Assembly (NCBI RefSeq): GCF_000317025.1
Contig: NC_019689.1
Span: 509,501 to 573,500, forward strand
Source of the DNA: Pleurocapsa sp. PCC 7327
GTDB taxonomy: Bacteria; Cyanobacteriota; Cyanobacteriia; Cyanobacteriales; Microcystaceae
DNA: 64,000 nt
Direction: 5' to 3'
The notes under the pieces are model-generated. The model was given only the letters and a program-made list of their open reading frames with translations. It was not told the origin of the DNA and did not search any database. A program made the position numbers and the translations under genes. Of this stretch, positions 25,620 to 34,481 are shown one piece after another (the first letter of the stretch is position 1; the number at the start of each line of letters is the position of its first letter).

Positions 25620-27068
25620 TTAGGTTTCTCTAAATTTCTCCGCCTTTATCAAATCGGTATTGCCATTGTTGGAAAAAGGCAGATCTTCTAGCCATGTCAA
25701 TCCATTGGCATTGCTCTCATTTGAATTGGGAGCGGAGGGTGGGGGTTGGTGTCGATGAATGCGAATTAGCTCTAAGCGAGGACCTTGAGCTGAGACGACG
25801 GTAAATTCTAGATTTTCATAGAGCAAAGTATCGCCTTGAGCGGGAATTTTTTGCCACTGATGGATAAGAAATCCGCCGAGAGTTTGATATTCATCTGCAA
25901 GGGGCAAGTCTAATTCTAGCAACTCATTGACTTCATCCAAGTTCATCTGAGCTTGAACCAAGTAAGTCTGCTCGTCTATCATTTGCAGGGCAATGGTTTC
26001 CGATCTTTCTCCTTCGAGATTGTCGCCAATGATTTCTGAGACTAAATCTTGAAGGGTTACTAATCCAGACGTACCGCCAAATTCATCGACCACCACGACC
26101 ATTTGCTGGTGCGATCGCTGCATGAGGGAAAGTAATTCTCTCAAAGGAGTCGTTTCCGGCACGAAGCGCACGGGTTTGATCCAAGGATTAATCGGCGTAT
26201 CGGATTGCAGTTCGCCTTGCACTAATGGTAGAGCGAGGTCTTTAAAATCGATGATGCCGCGAATGTCGTCTAGGGACTCTCCTTTGACGGGATAGCGAGA
26301 ATGTCCTGTAGTCGTTACCTCATTGAGAAGAGCTTCAAAAGTTGCCGTGTCGGGAATGGCGATCAGTTGAGTGCGGGGAACCATGACTTCAGATGCCGTT
26401 ACGTCTCCAAACTCGAATACGTTTTGCAGAAGTTCTCGTTCTCTAGCTTCTAACCCTGTCGATTCGACTTCCGTAGCAATAATTAACTGTAGTTCTTCTG
26501 GAGTAACGCGCGTGTACCAGCCGCGATCGCTATACTTAATCCCAAAAATTCGCAGCAAACAATGGGTAGAATGGTTCAAAACCCAAAGAAATGGGTTGAA
26601 AATCCGCGCGATCGCACCTATGGGCGGACCTAAAAAGCGGGCTAGCTGTTCTGAATACAGAAGCGCTATTGATTTCGGGCAAAGTTCTCCTAGAATGATT
26701 TGCAGGTAGGCAATCAGAAAAAAGGCGATCGGGATTGCCAAGCCGTGAGAAAGCGCTCCAGTTATTGCTGAGGGAAGCGGCAGATGGGCGAATAGCACTT
26801 TGATGAATACTGCCATAGTACTTTCACCAATCCACCCTAACGCCAAGCTAGAGAGCGTGATTCCTAACTGCGTGGTCGATAGCAAGCGATCGATGCTTCG
26901 CTGTAAGGATTGAACCGTCTGCGCTTGAATATCGCCAGCTTCTACTAACTGGCTGATGCGCGATCGCCGCACGGAAACGATAGAAAACTCGGCGGTGACA
27001 AAAAAGGCGTTGATCGCAATCAGGAACACGACTGACAACAATCGCAGCAATATGTCTTGAATAGTCAT
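25620..27068 (-). CDS. CNNM/CorC-HlyC family membrane protein
   Basis: The 482-residue protein has the hemolysin-C/CNNM architecture. An N-terminal DUF21 membrane domain with about four helices includes FFVTAEFSIVSVRRSRI and GELCPKSIALLY. A pair of CBS domains (about residues 220-340) has VMVPRTQLIAIPD and VVVVDEFGGTSGLVTLQDL. A C-terminal CorC_HlyC domain has LPLADEYQTLGGFL. Members influence divalent cation (Mg2+ or Co2+) homeostasis; hemolytic activity should not be assumed. The C-terminal 35 residues are polar and probably disordered. It is a single leftward gene, ending 50 bases from the convergent 2TM gene. Confidence 0.88.
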   Translation of the reverse strand: MTIQDILLRLLSVVFLIAINAFFVTAEFSIVSVRRSRISQLVEAGDIQAQTVQSLQRSIDRLLSTTQLGITLSSLALGWIGESTMAVFIKVLFAHLPLPSAITGALSHGLAIPIAFFLIAYLQIILGELCPKSIALLYSEQLARFLGPPIGAIARIFNPFLWVLNHSTHCLLRIFGIKYSDRGWYTRVTPEELQLIIATEVESTGLEARERELLQNVFEFGDVTASEVMVPRTQLIAIPDTATFEALLNEVTTTGHSRYPVKGESLDDIRGIIDFKDLALPLVQGELQSDTPINPWIKPVRFVPETTPLRELLSLMQRSHQQMVVVVDEFGGTSGLVTLQDLVSEIIGDNLEGERSETIALQMIDEQTYLVQAQMNLDEVNELLELDLPLADEYQTLGGFLIHQWQKIPAQGDTLLYENLEFTVVSAQGPRLELIRIHRHQPPPSAPNSNESNANGLTWLEDLPFSNNGNTDLIKAEKFRET

Positions 27069-27136
27069 CTGGATTATAAATTCTGCAAGCGCTTGGCGCT
27101 TTGAGTCGGGCTATAGAGAATCGTTGTCCTTGTCAC

Positions 27137-27841
27137 CTACCTAACGGGAATATTAGAGATGTTTAGCTTGAGTTTTTGAGCGGGATAATCTGTCAAGTTT
27201 AGAGAAATTTGTTGACCTTCATCAACTAACTCTAGAGGAATTCTGACTATACCCGTAAAACTTTCTCCATTAGCAGGTAATTCTCCAGGTAAACCCTCTA
27301 CGATCGCGCTCAGCGGTCGTCCTTTTTTATCTTTCACTTCCAAGAAACTATACAAAAATTGTACCGGAGCCGAACCCTCATTGCTCAGATTCACTTCTAG
27401 CAATAAAGATCCTCCTTTTTGGGTCGCTTTAACGACCTCAAGGCTAACTTCTCTATCGCTGGTTTTAAGTGGAAAGCTAGCTTCTTCGCTGGAAGTTTGA
27501 CTGGATTTTGGCTCCTTATTCGAGGAAGCCGAATTTTGTTGGTCTTTGTTGGTAGGATCGGATTTCTCGTCTCGATCTCTGCCATTGATGCGATTATAGA
27601 CTTGCGTCAAAATTTTCTTTTCATCTAATGGGACGAATTCTTGAGGGTTTGCATCCTTGTTGGCATTGCTCGCCAATCTCTTAGCGGGATTGGCATCGGG
27701 TTGGCTGACTCCTTTGAGAGCATCGTGACCCATCTTGTATGCGATCGAAGCGCTAATCAGACCACTTCCTATCATCACTGCCAACAATGCTAGGGCTAGA
27801 GTTGAGGGCGATTTACCTGGATTAAACGATGTAAATTTCAT
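27137..27841 (-). CDS. Membrane-anchored hypothetical protein
   Basis: A 234-residue protein I do not recognise by function. It has one N-terminal membrane helix (TLALALLAVMIGSGLISASIAY), then a long hydrophilic, Asn/Lys/Ser-rich linker (about 45-130) and a C-terminal beta-rich domain (about 130-234) with VSLEVVKATQKGGSLLLEV and GESFTGIVRIPLEL. That pattern resembles immunoglobulin-like or FxLYD-type extracellular domains of cyanobacterial envelope proteins. The helix could be an uncleaved signal anchor, placing the C-terminus in the periplasm or lumen. It follows the CNNM gene's promoter region by about 70 bases on the same strand, but operon linkage is not clear. Confidence 0.6.
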   Translation of the reverse strand: MKFTSFNPGKSPSTLALALLAVMIGSGLISASIAYKMGHDALKGVSQPDANPAKRLASNANKDANPQEFVPLDEKKILTQVYNRINGRDRDEKSDPTNKDQQNSASSNKEPKSSQTSSEEASFPLKTSDREVSLEVVKATQKGGSLLLEVNLSNEGSAPVQFLYSFLEVKDKKGRPLSAIVEGLPGELPANGESFTGIVRIPLELVDEGQQISLNLTDYPAQKLKLNISNIPVR

Positions 27842-28023
27842 TACCCGATAACTACTATAAAAAGTTAGGCTAAATGGGCTGTTTCCATTGTAAGAATTGT
27901 CGCCGATCGGATAGAACCATAATTTAAGAAGCTATTCTGTAGGTATATATATAGATATAATAGTATCTGGACTGAATGGCTGATGTTTAATTACAATCCA
28001 ATCGTCCAGTCAAAATTTATGAA

Positions 28024-28096
28024 CCAGGGTTGGCCGAGCGGTTGAGGCAGCGAACTCATAATTCGCGCTAGGCAGGTTCAACTCCTGCACCCTGGA
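28024..28096 (+). tRNA. tRNA-Ile2 (CAT anticodon)
   Basis: The 73-base cloverleaf has acceptor arms CCAGGGT and ACCCTGG with discriminator A (28096). The D arm has GCC/GGC around GAGCGGTTGA. The anticodon stem is GCGAA/TTCGC with loop CTCATAA, anticodon CAT at 28057-28059. The T stem is GCAGG/CCTGC. The CCA end is not encoded. A CTCATAA loop flanked this way resembles E. coli ileX and chloroplast trnI-CAU rather than elongator or initiator tRNA-Met. The C34 is then expected to be modified to lysidine by TilS to read ATA. Elongator Met cannot be fully excluded by eye. Confidence 0.9.
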
Positions 28097-28129
28097 TTCT
28101 ACTTAGTTACCAGTAACCAGTTATTTGAT

Positions 28130-28343
28130 GAGATGAAAGGATTTGGGGATTGGTCAGTTGTCTTTGGTCATTGGTCATTGGGGAGTAGTCGTAGGGCGTT
28201 TTTTGCAGGAAGTGTAGGGAAATCTCTCGCGTTTTTAGATAAACCCGTCCATACGGGGGTTAGTAGTATAATTATCTCCCTTGCTCCCAGTCTCCCCATA
28301 CTTTCCGTTCCCCCTTTTACCTGCCTCGATCGCCTTGCGTTTG
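28130..28343. repeat. Spacer repeats between tRNA-Ile2 and the UspA gene
   Basis: The segment 28130-28180 contains GATGAAAGGATTTGGGGATT, which also occurs in the spacer at 23812, and TTGGTCATTGGTCATTGGGG, a word family seen at 16443-16490. A short palindromic stretch CCCGTCCATACGGG lies at about 28245-28258. No coding capacity is evident. Confidence 0.5.
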
Positions 28344-28760
28344 CTAAGACTTGACTACCAACACCGAACAAGGAGCGTCTGCCACGACTTGAGAGCTGAC
28401 AGAGCCTTCAATAACGCGATCGACTCCTTTTAATCCACGAGTACCGATGACAATCAAATCGGCTTGATGAATATTGGCAAGGCGGATGATTTCCTCGCTT
28501 GCATCGCCGCTGACAATCTCGATCGCGCTGTTGCGAATTTGTGCCCGATAAGCTTGTAATTGCTGTTGTGCTTGCTGATAAAGAGATTCGGGCGATTCAT
28601 GGGGGCGATCGGCGGCAAGCTCGCTCTCACTTGTCGGAGCGGGAAGCACGTGGGCGAGTATAATCTTGGTTTGGGGTTGAACTTGGAGGATATCTAAGGC
28701 TTGAATAATGCTCTGCGATCCATCCGAACAGTCTAGAGCTAACAAAATTGTTTTCAGCAC
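28344..28760 (-). CDS. Universal stress protein, UspA family
   Basis: From the GTG at 28760 this is a 138-residue single-domain UspA protein. It has a start strand TILLALDCSDGSQ, an internal polar segment (about 45-65), and the ATP-binding signature GTRGLKGVDRVIEGSVSSQV, which places it in the nucleotide-binding subgroup. Such proteins are cytoplasmic dimers linked to stress survival. The GTG is preceded by GAGGAGA at good distance; an upstream TTG at 28790 adds ten residues without family resemblance. It stands alone, convergent with the tRNA-Ile2 gene. Confidence 0.88.
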   Translation of the reverse strand: MLKTILLALDCSDGSQSIIQALDILQVQPQTKIILAHVLPAPTSESELAADRPHESPESLYQQAQQQLQAYRAQIRNSAIEIVSGDASEEIIRLANIHQADLIVIGTRGLKGVDRVIEGSVSSQVVADAPCSVLVVKS

Positions 28761-28877
28761 CCAAATATCTCTCCTCACACGTGCAGTCAACGCTATTGGA
28801 ATTTTGCCTCGAAGCTTAAATTTTGTCTAGCGATCGCTGGAGTTTTAAATATCATTTCGTATAATTCATAACCAGTC

Positions 28878-29996
28878 ATGCCAGAATCCCTCTCTCCCAT
28901 GCACCTGCTTGAGTCTCACAATCCTTACCCAGACTGCATCTCGCTTCAATTAGAAGCGACTCTAGCCTCTTCTAGCGGGACTCCCTCACAACAGTTCGAT
29001 CTCTATTTGACCGTTCAGTTTAACGAACAGTGGAAATCTTTGCTCGATGGTCGAATTAAATTTGGATTAAAAGGCGGCGAACTGAAACTTAGGATCGAAG
29101 GCGGCGAACTCTCTTCAGTTAATTCCGATATCAGCGAAGAATTTCAAGTGGCGACGACAATTTCTAAAATTAATCCAATTTGGCGATTTTTCCCCAAACC
29201 GAGCGAGTTATATTTAAAAGGCTCGCTGCAACAGATAAAGCTGGCAACGCTGATGCCAACGGAACCATCCTATCGCCTCGCTGCGACTTTTGAAGTCTCT
29301 CAGTCAGATATTTCTCTCACGGATGCCGAGGATTTGTGGCGACACGATATCAGCCCTAACAAACACGGAATTTTAGAGAGAGCGATCGCGCTTCTGTTGC
29401 TAGAAAATCGTTTCAAACCCTATCTAAGTTGGACGCAGCTTAGCTCTGAGTATACAAACGATTGGCAACCTCTAGTTGAAGGGCACGAAGCCGCTCTCAG
29501 CCCTGATTTACTAATGCGCTTAAAACAACTTATCGAGCGCATTTATGAAGCCCAAACCGATCATTTTCTAGAATTAGCTAAATTAGCTGGATTAAATCCA
29601 TTAACGGATTTGGCTGGAGGTAACTTTTTGGCAGTTAATTTAAGCGGGATCGAACTAAGCGGTGCTAATCTCTCGCAAGCGAATTTTAGAGGAGCTAATT
29701 TGACGGATATCGATCTCAGCGAAGCTAATCTCAGCTATGCCAAACTCAGCGGTGCTGACTTGAGCGGTGCCTATTTAGGTAATGCTAATTTGAGCTATGG
29801 GGATTTACGCCGCGCTAGCTTAGCTTTAGTTAACGCGATCGCAGCCGATTTCACGGGAGCCGATCTAGGAGAAGCTAATTTAAGCAATGCCAATTTTAGC
29901 CGAGCAACGGTATGGCAAGCCAGATTTAGCCATAATCCCGGTCTTGTAGACGAGGTGAGGCACAGTTTAAAAGAACGCGGCGCGATCGTTGAATAG
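28878..29996 (+). CDS. Pentapeptide-repeat protein with a conserved N-terminal domain
   Basis: In this 372-residue protein the first ~235 residues form a beta-rich, non-repetitive domain (FDLYLTVQFNEQWKSLLDG and PKPSELYLKGSLQQI) common in cyanobacterial proteins of unknown role. Residues about 250-350 form a right-handed pentapeptide-repeat helix of about 20 A(D/N)LXX units (e.g. LSGANLSQANFRGANLTDID), ending with a short cap. No signal peptide is visible. Pentapeptide helices act as protein-protein scaffolds, and some mimic DNA; nothing here shows which. It is followed after about 65 bases by tRNA-Arg. Confidence 0.75.
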   Translation: MPESLSPMHLLESHNPYPDCISLQLEATLASSSGTPSQQFDLYLTVQFNEQWKSLLDGRIKFGLKGGELKLRIEGGELSSVNSDISEEFQVATTISKINPIWRFFPKPSELYLKGSLQQIKLATLMPTEPSYRLAATFEVSQSDISLTDAEDLWRHDISPNKHGILERAIALLLLENRFKPYLSWTQLSSEYTNDWQPLVEGHEAALSPDLLMRLKQLIERIYEAQTDHFLELAKLAGLNPLTDLAGGNFLAVNLSGIELSGANLSQANFRGANLTDIDLSEANLSYAKLSGADLSGAYLGNANLSYGDLRRASLALVNAIAADFTGADLGEANLSNANFSRATVWQARFSHNPGLVDEVRHSLKERGAIVE

Positions 29997-30063
29997 ATGT
30001 TATTCTAGATAGAGTCAGAGATACTCCGCCGTCTCACGGCAGAGCCTCCTCTCACTCGGTCAA

Positions 30064-30136
30064 GGGCACGTAGCTCAGTGGATAGAGCATCAGATTCCGG
30101 TTCTGAGGGTCGGGGGTTCAAATCCCTCCGTGCTCG
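30064..30136 (+). tRNA. tRNA-Arg (CCG anticodon)
   Basis: The 73-base cloverleaf has acceptor GGGCACG pairing with CGTGCTC (one G-T pair), discriminator G, D arm GCTC/GAGC around AGTGGATA, and anticodon stem TCAGA/TCTGA with loop TTCCGGT, anticodon CCG. The T arm is GGGGG/CCCTC around TTCAAAT. It reads CGG arginine codons. CCA is not encoded. Confidence 0.93.
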
Positions 30137-30171
30137 CTTCCAACTCAAGATTTGAGCTTTATTTGCCGCTT

Positions 30172-30711
30172 ATGAGCGATCGCCAAGCTGGTAATTTAGT
30201 GAGGTTAATCCTGAGAATTTTAATAGTAGTCGTTGTCGTCGCAGCAACGCTAAACTTTGCCAGCTATTCAGCACTAGAGAATTTTACTCCTGCGGCGATC
30301 GCTAATTCCTTGAATCGAGAAAGGGCGGAATCGATGCAACCAGAAGAAATCCGAGCCACTATCGAACAGGCGCGGGAAGCTTGGGTAAAGGGAGATGCAG
30401 AGGCTTTTGCGTCTTTATTTAGTCCCGATGGAGAATTTATCGTCCCTGGCAACCGCTGGGTAGGACGGGAAGCGATTCGGCAAGTTGCGGCCGATTTTTT
30501 TGCCTCTCATTCATCGGTTAGAATTGACATTAAACAAATTATAATAGAAGGCGATCGCGCTGCGGTGGAATGGTACTGGGAGGAGAAAAACCAGGAGGGT
30601 CGCCTTAACAGAGCCGACGATGCTATTCTCGTAGATTTTCAAGCCGGTCAGATCGTTCGTTTTCGCGAATATATCGACACGGCAACTTGGGGAGGTCAAG
30701 ACAATTTGTAA
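30172..30711 (+). CDS. NTF2/SnoaL-like domain protein with membrane anchor
   Basis: From ATG 30172 this 179-residue protein has an N-terminal hydrophobic helix (LVRLILRILIVVVVVAATLNF, residues about 10-30) that is probably a signal anchor. An NTF2-like domain of the SnoaL/SgcJ type follows (about 60-179): EEIRATIEQAREAWVKGDAE, FSPDGEFIVPGNRWVGREAI and VEWYWEEKN. Such cone-shaped folds bind small hydrophobic ligands or catalyse simple isomerisations; no substrate can be proposed. An earlier in-frame start at 30130 would lie inside tRNA-Arg, so 30172 is preferred. Whether the domain lies in the periplasm or cytoplasm is uncertain. Confidence 0.72.
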   Translation: MSDRQAGNLVRLILRILIVVVVVAATLNFASYSALENFTPAAIANSLNRERAESMQPEEIRATIEQAREAWVKGDAEAFASLFSPDGEFIVPGNRWVGREAIRQVAADFFASHSSVRIDIKQIIIEGDRAAVEWYWEEKNQEGRLNRADDAILVDFQAGQIVRFREYIDTATWGGQDNL

Positions 30712-30728
30712 TTAAGCATTAAACGAAT

Positions 30729-31274
30729 CTAATTGCGATCGCAGACTTCTGAAATAGCTTTTTGAATGACTTGTTTTTGTTCGTCGTCGTAACCCCAGCG
30801 CTGTAAGAATGCTTTGTAATTTCCTTCTCCAGTAGCCGCACTTTCGTGTAATTCTTTTAATTTTTTAGCAACTAAATCCGATTTAATTTGTTGAATCAGG
30901 TTGGCAGTACGCTGACGAACTCTATTGGAACCTTTGGCATTTTCTTCATCATTATTGCGACGATGAGCTATTACCATTGCTGATGACATGGCTAGATTTT
31001 TAACGAGTAACTCGCTGACAATTTCTGGAGAAGATTTTAGGGCTTCAATTACTCCAGTAGCGGGATTGTCGGCGAGAGGACGATTATCTGTTAAATAAGT
31101 TACGAAAAACCCTCTAGCACCATTTTCGGTTTTGACGAGATCGGTAATGGCTGCTTGAATTTCTCTGTCTTCTAGCTGACCTGCTGACATTTGCTCTAAT
31201 AATGATTCAGTCAACGCGATCGCGTCTTCAAATGTTACCGATTCAGAAACTTGCCAACTCATAGTTTTTAACAA
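30729..31274 (-). CDS. Conserved hypothetical helical protein
   Basis: I do not recognise this 181-residue protein. It is all-helical, soluble and charged, with regions SVTFEDAIALTESLLEQM, REIQAAITDLVKTENGARGF and a C-terminal RWGYDDEQKQVIQKAISEV. The first half looks like a conserved domain, with a GARGFFVTYLTDNRPLAD stretch that may be a compact binding loop. It is a single leftward gene, convergent with the SnoaL-like gene (17 bases apart), and its upstream region is a repeat-bearing spacer. Probably cyanobacteria-specific. Confidence 0.6.
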   Translation of the reverse strand: MLKTMSWQVSESVTFEDAIALTESLLEQMSAGQLEDREIQAAITDLVKTENGARGFFVTYLTDNRPLADNPATGVIEALKSSPEIVSELLVKNLAMSSAMVIAHRRNNDEENAKGSNRVRQRTANLIQQIKSDLVAKKLKELHESAATGEGNYKAFLQRWGYDDEQKQVIQKAISEVCDRN

Positions 31275-31563
31275 GAATACCTTTTCATTGTGACGATCCT
31301 ATTATAAAGTAGCCAGAGAATAAATTCTCTGGCTAAGGAGCTAAAGTCCGTCTGATAGAACTTTATATTTTGGAGACGAGAAATTTATTTCTTGGTGCGA
31401 TCGAGTCATACCAAGTCAGGTTGAATACTTATCAAAAGATCGTTATCTCATACCGAGTGAGACGCAGTGAAGCGAAGGATCTAGTAGATTCTTCACTTCT
31501 TTGGGAATGACAATGACAACTAATTATCTGAACTTGATATCACAATAAAATAACCCCGTACAT
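31275..31563. repeat. Repeat spacer with 22-bp palindrome, copy 3
   Basis: A palindrome with arms GCCAGAGAAT and ATTCTCTGGC around AA lies at 31312-31333, followed by CTAAAGTCCGT as in other two-hairpin units. A half-site GAAATTTATTTCTTGG follows at about 31378-31393. At 31440-31510 a segment with GAGTGAGACGCAGTGAAGCG and GGGAATGACAATG belongs to a common cyanobacterial spacer repeat (relative at 10995-11040). No gene is supported. Confidence 0.75.
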
Positions 31564-33615
31564 TTATTGATTTTGCTTGCGAGCATTAATTTGAGATCGC
31601 AATAGCTTAACTTTATAAGGATCGGCATCTTTATTCCACTGTAATTGATATCCTTTAATAACAGCACAACGATCTTCCAAACATTTTAACCATCCTTGCA
31701 GGCGATTAATCGTACTAAAATCGTCTAGCAGCCCCCAATCTTTTTCTTTACGAGTTAACTTGGCAAACTTTTCATAGAGGGGATAATCGGTCAGCACCAA
31801 AGCCTCTTTTTCATGCAATATAGGAGGATTGGTTTCGTTATTAAAGTCTCGATATCTAACGGTTAAATTCCCTAAATAAATATCCATAATTGCCTGTAAA
31901 GTCGGATGAGGATTGAGATCAAAGTCTGGGTAAACCAGATAAGAAATTTTAGGCTTATTAAAAAAGAATTGAATTAAATTTGCCTCTTCTAAACGACCAA
32001 CCGTTCGACTCGCACAACCTTCATAGAGTCGCAGTAAAGGTTCGAGAGTCTCCAAGGCACTGATATGAATTAATAAAGAATTGCGGAATTTTTTGCCTAT
32101 CGGACTATTCTGACATAAAGCCGCAATTTTGTCTAAATCTCTTAAACTCAATAACATGGCATCTGCCAAAATACAAGCTTGCTTATAACCACCAAATAAG
32201 GCTTTGATATCTTCTCGAACGGTAGAAGATAATTGTCTTGGTTTTGGGCGATTGCCGAATCTACTGAGGGCTAAATAGAGCAGTAAATCTTGACGACGTT
32301 TTTGGGCGATCGCATCCCATTCTTCTTTATCAGTCACTTGTAAAACCACCTGAAAAGCGCGACGAATTGTATCAAATTCGACCCTTAATTCTGACTCATT
32401 TTCTAACTCTCCTTTGACAGGAAGACGACCCCGTTGAGTAACGAATTCCATCAAGGGAATTAGTAAATTTTCATAGTCTTCAAACCGTTTAATTGTAGTT
32501 TGAATTTTAGGGGTATTAGTACGCGAACGAAAGCGAGAAACTCGAAACGTTTCTGCTTGAGTTTTATCGCGAAAAACGAAATAAATTCCCAGTCCTGCTG
32601 GAATTGAATCGACATTAAGAACTTGGTCGATATAAGTTTTGAGTTCCTCTTGTTCATAATATTTTTGAAAGGTATTGCGACTGGTGATAATGCCATCGCC
32701 ATAGGCAACAACACCGCGATCGCGATCGTCAATTAATACCTGCGCCGCTACAATTAAGACTTGACGGGTTAACTCCCACGCTTGCAGCAAAGCTTGCCGA
32801 CGTTCGACAAGATCTTCAATAACGTTAATAACATACCCCAAATTAACGATATCTGCCGGAGTGCGAGGCGTATTAGGACGGTAATAGGGATCCCATCCAG
32901 AACTGCTGTAACCTTTTTCGGCAATGCGATCGATGTCGCTGCCGTAACCGCAACCATAGTCAAAGAAAGTCGTAACTTCTGGCACAAATAAACCCGCTTC
33001 TAGTGCCAAACGAACGGGACGAGAGAGAGATTTGCGGGGGATTGCCGCTTTGTGGCGGTCGATAGAAACAAGTTGAGTAGATGTCCCGTCAATCGGACAG
33101 ATGAGGCGATGTCCGTCAAAGGCGATTCGGTAATTGTCTAGACGTTGCTGCCATTCCAAACGAGTGCCGATAAAGCGGGAATTATCTAATAATCCCAGTT
33201 TCTCTTCAAGATCGGTGAGTTGGGTAAATTCTTGATAGAGAGGATAGTCTGAAGCGACGAAAGTTTCTTTGCGGTGGAGAATGGGTGGATTATCTGAGGT
33301 GGCATAGTCCCAATAACTTGCTTGTAGGGTTTCCATATCTACCACGACACTAAATTGTAGGGCGGGATGGGGATCGCAATCGAAGTCGGGATAAAACAGA
33401 TAGGAAATTTTCGGTTTATCGGTGCTGAATTTAATGAGGGTTGCGCCTTCAATTTTGTCGGTTACTCTCGCTTGGCGTTCGTAATCCCGTAAAGGCGCGT
33501 CGAGGAAAGTTACTGCACTGGTATGAACGTACAGTGCATTGGGTAAGCGTTTGCCTATGGAACTATTTTGACAGCTTAGAGCGATCGCTCTAAATTGCTC
33601 GTCATTGAGGAGCAT
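31564..33615 (-). CDS. DNA-phosphorothioation-associated putative methyltransferase, with internal duplication
   Basis: This 683-residue protein matches the putative methyltransferases often found next to dnd/DNA-phosphorothioation genes. Recognisable blocks are LSRPVRLALEAGL, the SAM-binding motif FFDYGCGYGSDI (about 218-228), SSGWDPYYRP, ADIVNLGYVINVIED and LIVAAQVLI. A helical part (about 330-480) follows. Unusually, the N-terminal ~150 residues and the C-terminal ~170 residues are repeats of each other: SSIGKRLPNALYVHTSA vs SPIGKKFRNSLLIHISA, KPKISYLFYPDFDCDPHP vs KPKISYLVYPDFDLNPHP, NPPILHRKETFVASDYPLY vs NPPILHEKEALVLTDYPLY. No dnd or pbe genes lie in the window. The substrate is unknown. 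Confidence 0.75.
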   Translation of the reverse strand: MLLNDEQFRAIALSCQNSSIGKRLPNALYVHTSAVTFLDAPLRDYERQARVTDKIEGATLIKFSTDKPKISYLFYPDFDCDPHPALQFSVVVDMETLQASYWDYATSDNPPILHRKETFVASDYPLYQEFTQLTDLEEKLGLLDNSRFIGTRLEWQQRLDNYRIAFDGHRLICPIDGTSTQLVSIDRHKAAIPRKSLSRPVRLALEAGLFVPEVTTFFDYGCGYGSDIDRIAEKGYSSSGWDPYYRPNTPRTPADIVNLGYVINVIEDLVERRQALLQAWELTRQVLIVAAQVLIDDRDRGVVAYGDGIITSRNTFQKYYEQEELKTYIDQVLNVDSIPAGLGIYFVFRDKTQAETFRVSRFRSRTNTPKIQTTIKRFEDYENLLIPLMEFVTQRGRLPVKGELENESELRVEFDTIRRAFQVVLQVTDKEEWDAIAQKRRQDLLLYLALSRFGNRPKPRQLSSTVREDIKALFGGYKQACILADAMLLSLRDLDKIAALCQNSPIGKKFRNSLLIHISALETLEPLLRLYEGCASRTVGRLEEANLIQFFFNKPKISYLVYPDFDLNPHPTLQAIMDIYLGNLTVRYRDFNNETNPPILHEKEALVLTDYPLYEKFAKLTRKEKDWGLLDDFSTINRLQGWLKCLEDRCAVIKGYQLQWNKDADPYKVKLLRSQINARKQNQ

Positions 33616-33668
33616 TATTGGGAATTCAATCTGGCGTGACCTTATTTTTTATAGTAAAGGCGATCGCT

Positions 33669-34307
33669 CTAGCTACCGACGCGATCGCGCAGTTCTTTTC
33701 GCAGGTGAGAGCGATCGCCCATAATATGAAGCAACGGCCCTCGTTCTGCCATTTCTACAATACTGACAGAGGCGGCGGGCATGCCAATGCGATCGCGGAA
33801 GCGTCCTATATCAATTCCCAACAACTCGCACAAGATAATCCGAATGGTTGCTTTATGGGAAACGACGAGAATGTTTCCATTGCTACAGGTTCGTTCGATT
33901 TCATCGAGTACCTGACAACTGCGGCGGGCAATATCGACTCCTTTTTCTCCGCCTGTCGGCGCATTCCAACCGGGATCGGATAACCAGCGCACGTAGTCGT
34001 CGTGAAACTCTCGATTGACTTCTTCTGGCATTTTGCCTTCCCATTTGCCATAAGCAATTTCTTTGAGTCCGTCCCTCAGTTTCATGTCTAATCCCACACG
34101 ATCGCACAACGGTTTGGCGGTAGCGATAGTCCGATGCATGGGACTACAAAAAACAGCCGTCCAAGGCAGAGATTCATAGGTTTTGGCAAAATCTTCCGCC
34201 ATTAAATAGCCTTCTGGTGTCAAGTCTACATCTAGAGTCCCGCAATAGGTTCCAGTTTGACTGGAGATAGTTTCTCCGTGTCGGAGGAAATAAATTTTCA
34301 GAGTCAT
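33669..34307 (-). CDS. Histidine phosphatase family protein (PGAM-like)
   Basis: This 212-residue protein is of the histidine phosphatase superfamily. The phospho-acceptor motif is FLRHGETISS (His about 10). A second conserved arginine-containing region is FCSPMHRTIATAKPL. The glutamate region is DGLKEIAYGKWEG, and the second catalytic histidine lies in ILVVSHKATIRIILCELLG. Members include cofactor-dependent phosphoglycerate mutase-like enzymes, cobalamin-pathway CobC and broad phosphatases; length and spacing favour a small broad-specificity phosphatase. It starts at ATG 34307 and ends about 50 bases upstream of the methyltransferase start, on the same strand, so they may share a transcript. 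Confidence 0.85.
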   Translation of the reverse strand: MTLKIYFLRHGETISSQTGTYCGTLDVDLTPEGYLMAEDFAKTYESLPWTAVFCSPMHRTIATAKPLCDRVGLDMKLRDGLKEIAYGKWEGKMPEEVNREFHDDYVRWLSDPGWNAPTGGEKGVDIARRSCQVLDEIERTCSNGNILVVSHKATIRIILCELLGIDIGRFRDRIGMPAASVSIVEMAERGPLLHIMGDRSHLRKELRDRVGS

Positions 34308-34481
34308 AGGAGTTTCTAAAACTGGAAATGCTGGATACCGTTTATAGGGTAACGCGATCGGGTTAAAGCAATTCTAAAAATAGGATCTGATTCCTTATTT
34401 CAAAGATGTGCGCGATCGCTTTTCTTAATGCAAGCATCTTGTTCGCAAATAGTTAAGATGCTCGCACTCCTGAGCGATCGA
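34308..34481. other. Spacer before the second MITE
   Basis: These ~170 bases hold HIP1 sites (CGATCGC near 34411) and the likely leftward promoter of the phosphatase gene. They end with the left direct repeat AGCGATCGA (34473-34481) of the second miniature element. No gene is evident. Confidence 0.4.

Noticed and set aside
33618-33983. Plus-strand ORF over the phosphatase gene
   Set aside because: An antisense shadow of the histidine phosphatase; no motifs of its own.
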